From Sedimenticola sp. (GTDB taxonomy: Bacteria > Pseudomonadota > Gammaproteobacteria > Chromatiales > Chromatiaceae), in NCBI GenBank assembly GCA_027008705.1, contig JALVEB010000040.1:1-41134 (forward strand): a DNA stretch of 41,134 nt, in the 5' to 3' direction. The first letter of the stretch is position 1, and every line of letters starts with the position of its first letter. The notes below the pieces were generated by a model. The model worked only from the letters and a program-made list of their open reading frames with translations. It searched no databases and was not told the DNA's origin. Made by a program: the position numbers and the translations under genes. Below are positions 20,970-29,373 of the stretch, piece after piece.

Positions 20970-21038
20970 AAGTGGCGTCGCGACCGCCACCGCCCGTCCC
21001 GGGGCAATCGCGCGGAAATGCCATTGACTTGGGAAGGC

Positions 21039-21069
21039 GTAGGCCCGAATCAAGCGCAGCGGATCGGGC
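21039..21069 (+). repeat. REP palindrome, copy 1
   Basis: A GTAG head is followed by GCCCGAATC and GATCGGGC arms around AAGCGCAGCG; one extra A interrupts the left arm. The same unit occurs at 38866, 38952, 39062 and, degenerate, 39172. A GTAG head plus palindrome is the form of REP sequences moved by REP-associated tyrosine transposases. Confidence 0.75.
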
Positions 21070-21126
21070 AATAGCGCCAAGCTTTTGAAATCACGAAACG
21101 TCAAGCGAAATCAAGCGCGATTGCCC
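21066..21126 (+). repeat. 61-bp inverted-repeat element, copy A
   Basis: The 12-bp ends GGGCAATAGCGC and GCGCGATTGCCC are inverted copies with one mismatch. It is about 90% identical to copy B (31090-31150) and more distant from copy C (39197-39257); all are exactly 61 bp. The first four bases are shared with the REP in front. Confidence 0.85.
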
Positions 21127-21147
21127 TGGCCGCTCGCCCGGCTTCGA

Positions 21148-21176
21148 TTGACATTTTCCGGTACGGTCAGTAATTT
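21148..21176 (+). promoter_or_regulatory. Promoter of alaC
   Basis: A perfect -35 TTGACA (21148-21153), a 17-base spacer and the weak -10 TAATTT (21171-21176) precede alaC by about 40 bases. It lies just downstream of the 61-bp element. Confidence 0.55.
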
Positions 21177-21215
21177 GGGAAGCTTTTCGTCCACTCCTTC
21201 CATAGAGGAACCGCC

Positions 21216-22415
21216 GTGCCCGGCACAGAGATCGAGGATTTTCGTAGAATCAAGCGCTTGCCGCCCTATGTGTTCAATATCGTAAACGAGTTGAAGGCGG
21301 CGGCGCGAGCGCGAGGTGAGGATATCATCGATTTCGGCATGGGCAATCCGGATCAGCCGACCCCGCAACACATCGTCGACAAGTTGTGCGAAGCGGCGAA
21401 CCGCGGTGATACCCACCGCTATTCATTGTCGCGCGGCGTCCCGCGCCTGCGCCGCGCGATCTGCAACTGGTACAAGCAGCGTTTCGATGTCGACCTTGAT
21501 CCGGAGACCCAGGCGATCGTCACCATCGGTTCGAAGGAGGGCCTGGCGCACCTCGCGCTGGCGGTGACCGGCCCGGGGGATTCGGTGTTGGTGCCGAACC
21601 CGGCCTATCCGATTCATCCCTATGGCTTTGTCATTGCAGGCGCGGACATCCGCCATGTGCCGCTGACGCCGGGCGTGGATTTCTTCGCGAAGCTGGAGGA
21701 GGCGATCACCAGCTCGTGGCCGCGGCCGAAGATGTTGGTGCTGAATTTTCCGGGCAACCCGACCACGCAGTGCGTCGAGCTGGAGTTCTTCGAGAAGGTC
21801 ATCGCCATTGCCCGAGAACACGGCATCTGGGTGATCCATGACATCGCCTATGCCGAGATCGTGTTCGACGGCTATCGCGCGCCGTCCATTCTTCAGGTGG
21901 ACGGGGCCGATGACATCGCGGTGGAGTTCTATTCGTTGTCGAAGAGCTATAACATGCCCGGTTGGCGGGTCGGCTTCATGGTCGGCAACCAGACCCTGGT
22001 GGCGGCGCTGGCGCGGATGAAATCCTATCTCGATTACGGTATGTTCACGCCGATCCAGGTTGCCGCGATCCACGCCCTGGAAGGGCCGCAGGATTGCGTC
22101 GAGGAGATCCGCCAGATGTATCAGCGGCGCCGTAACACGCTGTGTGACGGTCTCGAGAACCTCGGCTGGCATGTCGAAAAGCCCAAGGCGACGATGTTCG
22201 TTTGGGCGCCGATTCCCGAACCTTATCGCGAGATGGGCTCGCTGGAGTTTTCGAAGAAGCTGCTTTCGGACGCCAGGGTGGCGGTTTCACCGGGCATCGG
22301 CTTCGGCGAGTTTGGCGATGATCATGTGCGCTTCGGGCTGATCGAAAACGAACACCGGACCCGGCAGGCGGTGCGCGGCATCCGCGACATGTTTCGCCGG
22401 GACGGATGGTTATAG
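21216..22415 (+). CDS. alaC: PLP-dependent aminotransferase, AlaC type (glutamate-pyruvate)
   Basis: The 399-residue product is a fold-I aminotransferase. Visible are [11 protein letters not shown] (40-50), NFPGNPTT (177-184), Asp209 in HDIAY, and the PLP lysine Lys243 in [12 protein letters not shown]. AlaC-type enzymes make alanine from pyruvate and glutamate; assignment rests on overall similarity, and related subfamilies could differ in substrate. The start is GTG 21216, preceded by AGAGGAA. It is 24 bases upstream of hom, a frequent arrangement in Gammaproteobacteria. Confidence 0.85.
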   Translation: MPGTEIEDFRRIKRLPPYVFNIVNELKAAARARGEDIIDFGMGNPDQPTPQHIVDKLCEAANRGDTHRYSLSRGVPRLRRAICNWYKQRFDVDLDPETQAIVTIGSKEGLAHLALAVTGPGDSVLVPNPAYPIHPYGFVIAGADIRHVPLTPGVDFFAKLEEAITSSWPRPKMLVLNFPGNPTTQCVELEFFEKVIAIAREHGIWVIHDIAYAEIVFDGYRAPSILQVDGADDIAVEFYSLSKSYNMPGWRVGFMVGNQTLVAALARMKSYLDYGMFTPIQVAAIHALEGPQDCVEEIRQMYQRRRNTLCDGLENLGWHVEKPKATMFVWAPIPEPYREMGSLEFSKKLLSDARVAVSPGIGFGEFGDDHVRFGLIENEHRTRQAVRGIRDMFRRDGWL

Positions 22416-22439
22416 AACATAAACGGTAGGGGAAGCACA

Positions 22440-23753
22440 GTGAAACCGGTTAAGGTAGGACTGCTCGGTCTCGGCACGGTCGGCGGCGGCACGATGAACG
22501 TGCTGTATCGCAATGCGAAAGAGATCTCGCGACGCGCGGGGCGCGAGATCGTCGTCACCCGTGCGGCGGCGCGCGATTACGATGCCAGCGCGATCGACGG
22601 GTTGCATTCGGTGACGGTCGGCGACGATGCCTTCGCCGTTGTGCGGGATCCGGAGATCGATATCGTCATCGAACTGATCGGCGGTTATTCGCCGGCGCGT
22701 GAGTTGGTGCTCGAGGCGATCGCCAACGGCAAGCATGTGGTCACCGCCAACAAGGCGTTGATCGCGCTGCACGGCAACGAGATCTTTTCCGCCGCGCGCG
22801 ACAAGGGTGTCACCGTGGCGTTCGAGGCGGCGGTCGCCGGTGGCATCCCGATTATCAAGGCGGTGCGCGAGGGGCTCGCGGCCAACAACATCGAATGGGT
22901 CGCCGGCATCATCAACGGCACCGGCAACTTCATTCTCAGCGAGATGCGTGACAAGGGCCGCGACTTCGCCGATGTCTTGAAAGAGGCGCAGGAGCTGGGC
23001 TATGCCGAGGCCGATCCCACGTTTGATGTAGAGGGCATAGACGCCGCGCACAAGCTCACCATTCTTGCCTCGTTGGCGTTCGGCATCCCGTTGCAGTTCG
23101 ACAAGACCTACACCGAGGGCATCGCCGCGGTCGATCCGCGCGATGTCGCCAACGCCGAGGAGTTCGGCTACCGCATCAAGCACCTTGGCATCGCCCGCAA
23201 GACCGACGCCGGCGTCGAGCTGCGCGTGCATCCGACCTTGATCCCGGAGCGCCGCCTGATCGCCAATGTCGACGGCGTCATGAACGCGGTACTGGTGATG
23301 GGCGACGCGGTCGGCCCGACGCTGTATTACGGCGCCGGCGCCGGCTCGTTGCCGACCGCCTCGGCGGTTGTCGCCGATGTCATCGACGTCGCCCGCTCGC
23401 TGACCACCGATCCGGGCAACCGCGTGCCGCACCTGGCGTTCCAGCCCGATGAGCTATCCGATACCCCGGTATTGCCGATCGAGCGCGTCGAGACCGCCTA
23501 CTACTTGCGCATGACCGCGCGCGACGAGCCCGGCGTGGTCGCCGCCGTCGCCGGCATCCTCGGCGAGGCCGGCATCAGCATCGAGGCGATCAAGCAACAG
23601 GAGCCGGCCCCCGGCCAGACCGAGGTCGCGCTGGTGATGCTGACCCATCGCGTCGTCGAGCAACGCATGAATGACGCGATCGCGCGCATCGAGGCGCTGG
23701 ACACCATCGGCGGCAGCGTCACGCGCATCCGCGTCGAGACCCTGGATGGCTGA
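22440..23753 (+). CDS. hom: Homoserine dehydrogenase
   Basis: The 437-residue enzyme reduces aspartate semialdehyde to homoserine, the branch point to threonine and methionine. The NAD(P) motif GLLGLGTVGGG (8-18), the catalytic region (NGTGNFILSEM, DPTFDVEGIDAAHKL) and a C-terminal ACT domain (MTARDEPGVVAAVAGILG) for threonine feedback are present. It starts with GTG 22440 after TAGGGGAAG. It is the monofunctional type, not fused to aspartokinase. Confidence 0.95.
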   Translation: MKPVKVGLLGLGTVGGGTMNVLYRNAKEISRRAGREIVVTRAAARDYDASAIDGLHSVTVGDDAFAVVRDPEIDIVIELIGGYSPARELVLEAIANGKHVVTANKALIALHGNEIFSAARDKGVTVAFEAAVAGGIPIIKAVREGLAANNIEWVAGIINGTGNFILSEMRDKGRDFADVLKEAQELGYAEADPTFDVEGIDAAHKLTILASLAFGIPLQFDKTYTEGIAAVDPRDVANAEEFGYRIKHLGIARKTDAGVELRVHPTLIPERRLIANVDGVMNAVLVMGDAVGPTLYYGAGAGSLPTASAVVADVIDVARSLTTDPGNRVPHLAFQPDELSDTPVLPIERVETAYYLRMTARDEPGVVAAVAGILGEAGISIEAIKQQEPAPGQTEVALVMLTHRVVEQRMNDAIARIEALDTIGGSVTRIRVETLDG

Positions 23754-23784
23754 GAGACGGTTCGTTTTTTTTCCGGGTTGGTTC

Positions 23785-23812
23785 GTAGGCTGGGTTGAGG
23801 TATGAAACCCAG
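23785..23812 (+). repeat. Second type of GTAG-headed palindrome
   Basis: GTAG at 23785 is followed by CTGGGTT (23790-23796) and AACCCAG (23806-23812) around a nine-base loop. It resembles the widespread GTAGG...TGGGTT...AACCCA repeats of proteobacteria. Only one copy is seen in the window. It lies in the 104-base hom-thrC gap, which also has a run of eight T at 23766-23773 without an obvious stem. Confidence 0.5.
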
Positions 23813-23857
23813 TACACGCGGCCCAAAGTATGTTCATTATTTATGTGAGAAGTCATC

Positions 23858-24940
23858 ATGCCCTTCAGACCCCGTTATACCGGCCTCATCGACAAATACC
23901 GCGACCGCCTGCCGGTACACGATGACACCCGCGTCATCAGCCTCGGCGAGGGCAACACCCCGCTGATCCGGCTGAACAATATCCCAAGGGCGCTCGGCAA
24001 GGAGGTCGACATCTACGTCAAGTACGAGGGGCTGAACCCGACCGGCTCGTTCAAGGATCGCGGCATGACGATGGCCGTTACCAAGGCGGTGGAAGAGGGC
24101 AGCAAGGCGATCATCTGCGCCTCCACCGGCAATACCTCCGCCTCTGCCGCCGCCTACGCCGCGCGCGCCGGCATCACCGCCTTCGTGCTGATCCCGGATG
24201 GCAAGATTGCGATGGGCAAGCTCGCCCAGGCGATGATGCACGGCTCCGTCGTGATCCAGATCAAGGGCAACTTCGATGCCGGCATGCAACTGGTGAAGGA
24301 TGTTGCCGACCAGGCTCCGGTGACCATCGTCAACTCGATCAACCCGTTCCGCCTGCAAGGGCAGAAGACCGCCGCGTTCGAGATCGTCGAGGAACTGGAA
24401 TGCGCGCCCGATTACCACTGCCTGCCGGTTGGCAACGCCGGCAACATCAGCGCGCACTGGATGGGTTACACCGAATACCGTGACCACGGCATCGTCAACA
24501 GCGCGCCGCGCATGGTCGGCTATCAGGCCGCCGGTTCCGCGCCCTTCCTGCGCGGCGAGATGGTCGACGAGCCCGAGACCGTCGCCACCGCGATCCGCAT
24601 CGGTCATCCGCAATCCTGGGACAAAGCCTGGAAGGTCAAGGACGAATCCGGCGGCTGGTTCGACGAATGCAGCGACGAGGAAATCCTCGCCGCGCAGAAG
24701 CTCCTGGCGCAACAGGAAGGGGTCTTCTGCGAGCCCGCCTCGGCGACCTCCCTGGCGGGCGCGATGCGTGACATCCAAAGCGGCAAGATCCGCGCCGGCA
24801 GCAAGGTCGTGTGCACCCTTACCGGCCACGGACTGAAGGATCCAGACACCGCAATCCAGCAATCCTCCGGCGGCCTGATCACCATCGAGGCCGAATTGGA
24901 CGCGGTCAAGCGCGCAATCCTCGACAACCTCGCCGACTGA
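23858..24940 (+). CDS. thrC: Threonine synthase
   Basis: The 360-residue PLP enzyme converts O-phosphohomoserine to threonine. Lys66 in NPTGSFKDRGM binds PLP, and CASTGNTSASAAAYAA and LPVGNAGNISAHWMGY are family blocks. The short length marks the compact type rather than the ~430-residue E. coli form. It follows hom and completes the homoserine-to-threonine route except for homoserine kinase, which is not in the window. Confidence 0.93.
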   Translation: MPFRPRYTGLIDKYRDRLPVHDDTRVISLGEGNTPLIRLNNIPRALGKEVDIYVKYEGLNPTGSFKDRGMTMAVTKAVEEGSKAIICASTGNTSASAAAYAARAGITAFVLIPDGKIAMGKLAQAMMHGSVVIQIKGNFDAGMQLVKDVADQAPVTIVNSINPFRLQGQKTAAFEIVEELECAPDYHCLPVGNAGNISAHWMGYTEYRDHGIVNSAPRMVGYQAAGSAPFLRGEMVDEPETVATAIRIGHPQSWDKAWKVKDESGGWFDECSDEEILAAQKLLAQQEGVFCEPASATSLAGAMRDIQSGKIRAGSKVVCTLTGHGLKDPDTAIQQSSGGLITIEAELDAVKRAILDNLAD

Positions 24941-24953
24941 GGTTCTCGCCCGG

Positions 24954-25967
24954 ATGAGCGCCAAGACGGCCCCGATCGAGATCATCGCCCCCGGGCTGCT
25001 CGGCCCGATGCCCGGCGTCGAAGCGCGGCGACGCTATCCCTTCCTCGATACCCTGCTCGGGCGCGCCCGGCGCCTGGACGCCCCGCTACAGACCGACACC
25101 ACCCGCGCGCTGCTCGATCTCTGGGGGCTGCCGCAAGCCCCCAATGCCGAGCCGCCGAGCGGCGCGCTCGCCGCGTTGGGTCTGGAGCTGCCGGCCGAAC
25201 TGCGTACCTGGGCCCATGCCGATCCGGTCTACCTGAAGTCCGACCAGGACAGCCTGTTGCTGTTCGATCAAAGCCACTTCGAGCTCGACGAAGCCGAATG
25301 CGCCGCCTTCCGCGACGCCTTCAATCAGCACTTCGCCGATCGCGACATCCGCCTTCACATCGCTTGGCGACGGCACTGGTTTCTTTCGCTGCCGGCGCCG
25401 ATGCGGGTACGCACCCGCACCCTGGAGGAGGTCAGCGGTCGCTCGATCAAACGCTTCATGCCTTCGGGTCCGGAAGGGCGCGCCTGCCGCGCATTGCTCA
25501 ATGAAATCCAGATGCTGTTTCACGGCCTCGAGGTCAACCGGCGACGCGCCGACAACGGGCGCCTGCCGGTCAGCGGCTTGTGGCTGCACGGCTTCGGAGA
25601 ACTTCCCGATGGCGAAACCATCACCCCGCCGGCACGCCGCACCCTCGGCGCCCATCCGGTGCTGAAAGGTCTGGTCGCGCTCGCCGAAAGCCACCACGAA
25701 GACACCCAGCAAGAACCGCTGCGCCCCGGCGATCTGATCGTCTGGGACGACATCCTGCCCGCGGTGCTCGACGCCGATCCGGAATCCTGGAGCAAAGCCG
25801 TCGAACGTTTCTCGCGTTGGCTCCAGCCTCAGGTCGAAACCGCCGCGCGCAAACAGCGCTTTCTTCTCCGCCCGGCCAACGGCGAGGTCTTCGCCTTTAC
25901 CCCGGCCTCCGTGCGGCGCTTCTGGAAACGCCGCGGGCGCTTGGTCGAAAGCCTTGACGAACCCTGA
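24954..25967 (+). CDS. Conserved protein of the phosphoglycerate-mutase-like COG4255 group; function unknown
   Basis: The 337-residue product has blocks AHADPVYLKSDQDSLLLFD, RSIKRFMPSGPEGRACRALL, NEIQMLFH and GRLPVSGLWLHGFG that are shared by proteins often annotated as cofactor-independent phosphoglycerate mutase or regulatory protein. I see none of the metal-binding Asp/His motifs of a true alkaline-phosphatase-fold mutase, so that annotation looks doubtful. ATG 24954 is 13 bases after thrC, suggesting one transcript. Relatives frequently lie near hom/thrC and recJ; recJ is absent here. Its 3' end is inside a long inverted repeat. Confidence 0.6.
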   Translation: MSAKTAPIEIIAPGLLGPMPGVEARRRYPFLDTLLGRARRLDAPLQTDTTRALLDLWGLPQAPNAEPPSGALAALGLELPAELRTWAHADPVYLKSDQDSLLLFDQSHFELDEAECAAFRDAFNQHFADRDIRLHIAWRRHWFLSLPAPMRVRTRTLEEVSGRSIKRFMPSGPEGRACRALLNEIQMLFHGLEVNRRRADNGRLPVSGLWLHGFGELPDGETITPPARRTLGAHPVLKGLVALAESHHEDTQQEPLRPGDLIVWDDILPAVLDADPESWSKAVERFSRWLQPQVETAARKQRFLLRPANGEVFAFTPASVRRFWKRRGRLVESLDEP

Positions 25968-25992
25968 ATCACGGTGTTTCCAGAAGCGCCGC
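25913..25992 (+). repeat. Long inverted repeat around the stop codon
   Basis: Bases 25913-25929 are the perfect reverse complement of 25976-25992 (17 bp). Pairing continues inward through one G-T and three Watson-Crick pairs, leaving a loop of 37 bases that contains the TGA of the upstream gene. The arms encode RRFWKR of its C-terminus. No T-run follows. Confidence 0.8.
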
Positions 25993-26106
25993 CGCGGCGC
26001 TGGAAGCGCTTCATTGTCAAAGATGGAAAGCCGGCGTGTCCGCTTTTCCCGTCGTCCGGCCATCGCGCGTGTCGGCCCCCAGCCATCGGCCGTCCTTTCT
26101 CTTCCC

Positions 26107-27129
26107 ATGCGATATCCCATCGCGATCGTTCTGTTGATTCTCTTCCTGTTGCCGGCCTGCAAGCCAGCGCCGTCTCTGCGCCAGCGCACCCTGTATGTGT
26201 TTGGCACCTTGGTGACGATCAGCGCCTGGACCGCGGACGGAGCCGGGTTCGAGCGCGCCGTCGATCGCATCGATCAGAGCTTTCAGCGGCTCCATCGAGA
26301 GTGGCATGCATGGCGTGGAGACGGCCGGTTGATGCGCCTGAACCGGGCATTGGCGGCGGGGGAATCGCTGCGCGTCGATGAGGACCTGCTCGCTTTGCTG
26401 CGTCTTGGGCAGCGCTTGTATCGCCGGTCCGGCGGCCTCTTCGATCCGGCGATCGGCGGTTTGATCGCATTGTGGGGCTTTCATCGCGACGAGCCGCCGG
26501 CCGGGCCGCCACCGGATCCCGCGCGCATCGCCGAGTGGCTGCGCGCCGCGCCGAACATGGGTGATCTGCGCTTCGCCGGTAATGAGGTGAGTAGCGTCAA
26601 TCCGCGCGTGGCGCTGGATCTGGGCGCCTACGCCAAGGGTTATGCGTTGCGTCGCGCGCTGGATCTGCTGCGCGAGGCGGGGATCTCCAACGCGATCGTC
26701 AACGCCGGAGGAGATCTGTGCGTCTCCGGGCGACGCGACGGCCGGCGCTGGCGGATCGGCGTGCGCAACCCGTTTCGTCCCGGCGTGATCGCGGCCCTCG
26801 CGGCGCGGGATGGCGAGTGCATCATGACTTCCGGCAACTATGAGCGCTACCGGGAATACGAGGGCGTGCGCTATGCGCATATCATCGATTCGCGCACCGG
26901 CTATCCGGTGGCGCATGTCGTCTCGGCCACGGTGATTGCGCGCGATGGCGCCCTGGCGGATGCGGCGGCTACCGCGTTGAGCGTGGCCGGGCCAACGGAA
27001 TGGCGGCGCGTGGCGCGTGACATGGGAATCAGTCAGGCCTTGTTGGTCGACGAATCCGGCCGGGTGATGATGACCGGGGCGATGGCGCGTCGCATCGGGC
27101 GCGCAAGGGAGGCGGAAGAGGGGCGGTAA
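26107..27129 (+). CDS. apbE: FAD:protein FMN transferase, ApbE-type lipoprotein
   Basis: The 340-residue product has a signal peptide ending in the lipobox LLPAC (Cys18), so it is an outer- or inner-membrane-anchored periplasmic lipoprotein. ApbE proteins attach FMN to threonine of Nqr/Rnf and related subunits. Motifs: YVFGTLVTISAW, GGLFDPAIGGLIALWGFH, ALDLGAYAKGYAL, NAGGDLCVSG and the C-terminal DGALADAAATALSV. ATG 26107 is chosen because it gives a proper signal peptide; the longer frame does not. No Nqr or Rnf target gene is in the window. Confidence 0.9.
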   Translation: MRYPIAIVLLILFLLPACKPAPSLRQRTLYVFGTLVTISAWTADGAGFERAVDRIDQSFQRLHREWHAWRGDGRLMRLNRALAAGESLRVDEDLLALLRLGQRLYRRSGGLFDPAIGGLIALWGFHRDEPPAGPPPDPARIAEWLRAAPNMGDLRFAGNEVSSVNPRVALDLGAYAKGYALRRALDLLREAGISNAIVNAGGDLCVSGRRDGRRWRIGVRNPFRPGVIAALAARDGECIMTSGNYERYREYEGVRYAHIIDSRTGYPVAHVVSATVIARDGALADAAATALSVAGPTEWRRVARDMGISQALLVDESGRVMMTGAMARRIGRAREAEEGR

Positions 27130-27139
27130 CGCAGGGCAT

Positions 27140-27169
27140 CCCGCCCGGGAGGCAGGCTGCCCGGGCGGG
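27140..27169. terminator. Bidirectional hairpin between apbE and adk
   Basis: A perfect 10-bp GC stem (27140-27149 with 27160-27169) around a ten-base loop lies between the two convergent stop codons (27129 and 27180). There is no long T-run, so termination may be partial. Confidence 0.65.
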
Positions 27170-27179
27170 TTGCTCACAC

Positions 27180-27824
27180 TCAGGCGATGCCGAGCTTTTC
27201 CTTGATGATCTTAACCACTTCATCGCTTGAGGTGGCGTTGATATCCCACAGCATGCCTTCCTTCTCGTAGAAGCCGACCAGCGGGGCGGTTTGCTCATTG
27301 AACACGTCGAGACGCTTCGAGATGGCCTCTTCGGTCTCGTCCTCGCGCTGCACGACCTTGCCGCCACATTTGTCGCAAACGCCCTCGACCTTGGGCGGGT
27401 TGCTCTTGATGTTGTAGATCGCGCCGCAGTCTTCACAGGTGCGGCGGGTGGTCAGGCGATCCAGGATGACATCGCGCGGGACGTTCAGGTTGACCACGCC
27501 GTCGAGCTCGATGTTCAGCTTTTTCAGCAGCTCCTTCAGCGCCTCGGCCTGAGGGATGGTGCGTGGAAAACCATCGAGCAGGAAGCCAGACTGGCAATCG
27601 TCCTCGAGCAGGCGCTCGCCCATGATGCCCATGATCAGTTCATCCGGAACCAGTTCGCCACGGCTCATGTAGCCTTGCGCCTCCTTGCCCAGTTCGGTGC
27701 CTTCCTTGACCGCCGCGCGCAGGATGTCTCCGGTGGAAATCTGAACCGAGCCGTCGATCGCGGTCAGCATCTTGGCCACGGTACCCTTGCCCGCGCCGGG
27801 CGCGCCGAGAAGTATGAGTCTCAT
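27180..27824 (-). CDS. adk: Adenylate kinase (zinc-LID type)
   Basis: The 214-residue enzyme balances ATP, ADP and AMP. The P-loop GAPGAGKG is at residues 7-14. The LID domain carries Cys130, Cys133, Cys150 and Cys153, a structural zinc site found in Gram-positive and some proteobacterial forms but not in E. coli. The start MRLILLGAPG at 27824 has AGGAGA upstream; the longer frame runs into the divergent gene. Confidence 0.96.
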   Translation of the reverse strand: MRLILLGAPGAGKGTVAKMLTAIDGSVQISTGDILRAAVKEGTELGKEAQGYMSRGELVPDELIMGIMGERLLEDDCQSGFLLDGFPRTIPQAEALKELLKKLNIELDGVVNLNVPRDVILDRLTTRRTCEDCGAIYNIKSNPPKVEGVCDKCGGKVVQREDETEEAISKRLDVFNEQTAPLVGFYEKEGMLWDINATSSDEVVKIIKEKLGIA

Positions 27825-27963
27825 CGAAATGTCTCTCCTGAAGGTTTGATTGAAATCGCTGGGCGCGTATTCTAATGGATTGCGCGGGCCGGGTCTCGCG
27901 ATTTTCGCAATGCGCGGCGGAAGTTCGGTACAATGTCGGGTTTTGAACCCTGGGAAGCCGAGC
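27825..27963. promoter_or_regulatory. Divergent promoter region of adk and gltX
   Basis: For gltX, TACAAT (27929-27934) is a good -10 with a poor -35 at 17 bases. For adk, TAGAAT on the minus strand (27869-27874) is a good -10, again with a weak -35. Start sites are inferred. Confidence 0.45.
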
Positions 27964-29373
27964 ATGACCGTCCGTACCCGATTTGCCCCCAGTCCGACCG
28001 GTTATCTGCATGTGGGTGGCGCGCGCACCGCGTTGTTCTCGTGGTTGTATGCGCGCCGTCACGGCGGCCGCTTCGTGTTGCGCATCGAAGACACCGACCA
28101 GGAGCGTTCCACCCGGGAATCGGTCGACGCCATCCTCGATGGCATGGCCTGGCTGGGCCTGGACGCCGACGAGGGCCCGATCTTCCAGAGCGACCGTTTC
28201 GACCGCTATCGCGAGGCCATCGATCGACTGCTGGAGCAAGGCATGGCCTATCGCTGCAACTGCTCCCGGGAGCGTCTCGAAGCGCTTCGCGAGGAGCAGC
28301 TGCGCAACAAACAGAAACCGCGTTACGACGGGCGCTGCCGCGATGCCGGCATCTCCGCCGACGAGCCGCATGTGATTCGTTTCCGCACCCCGCGTGACGG
28401 CGAGACCGTGATCGACGACCTGGTGCGTGGCCGCGTGGTGGTGCCGAACGCCGAACTCGATGACCTGATCCTTCAGCGCAGCGACGGCACGCCGACCTAC
28501 AATCTGACCGTGGTCGTCGATGACATGGACATGGGTATCACCCACGTAATTCGGGGCGACGACCACCTCAACAACACCCCGCGTCAGTTGCATATCCTGC
28601 GCGCGCTCGGCGGCGAGCCACCGGCCTACGCCCATGTGCCGATGATCCTCGGCGACGACGGCGCGCGGCGCTCGAAGCGTCATGGCGCGGTCAGCGTAAT
28701 GCAGTACAAGGCCGAGGGTTATCTTCCCGAAGCGCTGCTGAACTACCTGGTGCGGCTGGGTTGGTCGCACGGCGATCAAGAGATCTTCTCGCTCGACGAG
28801 ATGATCGCCTTGTTCGATCTGAAAGACATCAACCGCGCGCCTTCGTCGTTCAACACCGAAAAGCTGCGCTGGCTCAACCAGCATTACATCAAGCAGACGC
28901 CGAAGCAGCGCCTGGCCGAACTGTTGGCGCCCTTTCTGGCCGAGCGCGGCATCGATACCAGCGCCGGCGCGGATCTAGCCGAGGTTGCCGAATTGATGAA
29001 AGAGCGCGCCTCGACCCTGGTCGAGATGGCCGAGGGCAGCGGCTATTTCTATCGCGATTGGGAAAGTCTGGACGCCAAAGCAGCGAAAAAACACCTGCGC
29101 CCGGTCGCGCGCGAGCCCCTGCAACAGGTGCGCGAGCGCCTCGCCGCGCTCGACGAATGGACGCCGGAAACCATCCATGCCGCGATCCAGGCCAGCGCCG
29201 AAGCGCTCGGCGTCGGCATGGGCAAGGTCGGTATGCCGTTGCGCGTGGCCGTGACCGGTGGCGGCGCCTCGCCCGCGATTGACAAAACCGTCTGGCTGAT
29301 CGGCCGCGAGGCCAGCCTGCGGCGCATCGACAAGGCGTTGAAATTCATTGAGGAAAGAGCGGCAAATGCCTGA
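27964..29373 (+). CDS. gltX: Glutamyl-tRNA synthetase
   Basis: The 469-residue class I enzyme charges tRNA-Glu. It has the HIGH-type motif [14 protein letters not shown], the zinc-binding Cys set CNCSRE...YDGRC, and the KMSKS-type loop as [13 protein letters not shown] 27964 is the family start; upstream codons are not conserved. Its stop lies inside the glnS start region with an 8-base overlap. Confidence 0.96.
   Translation: MTVRTRFAPSPTGYLHVGGARTALFSWLYARRHGGRFVLRIEDTDQERSTRESVDAILDGMAWLGLDADEGPIFQSDRFDRYREAIDRLLEQGMAYRCNCSRERLEALREEQLRNKQKPRYDGRCRDAGISADEPHVIRFRTPRDGETVIDDLVRGRVVVPNAELDDLILQRSDGTPTYNLTVVVDDMDMGITHVIRGDDHLNNTPRQLHILRALGGEPPAYAHVPMILGDDGARRSKRHGAVSVMQYKAEGYLPEALLNYLVRLGWSHGDQEIFSLDEMIALFDLKDINRAPSSFNTEKLRWLNQHYIKQTPKQRLAELLAPFLAERGIDTSAGADLAEVAELMKERASTLVEMAEGSGYFYRDWESLDAKAAKKHLRPVAREPLQQVRERLAALDEWTPETIHAAIQASAEALGVGMGKVGMPLRVAVTGGGASPAIDKTVWLIGREASLRRIDKALKFIEERAANA

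Larger units (their letters stand above)
20901..21215. other. 315-base divergent gap between the hemerythrin-like gene and alaC
   Basis: No gene is seen. From left to right it holds the FNR-like site for the minus-strand gene, a REP palindrome, a 61-bp inverted-repeat element directly joined to it, and the alaC promoter and ribosome-binding site. Each is listed separately. Confidence 0.7.

Noticed and set aside
22410-24985. Two long minus-strand frames opposite hom and thrC
   Set aside because: Both are antisense by-products of GC-rich codon use; hom and thrC on the plus strand carry all catalytic motifs.
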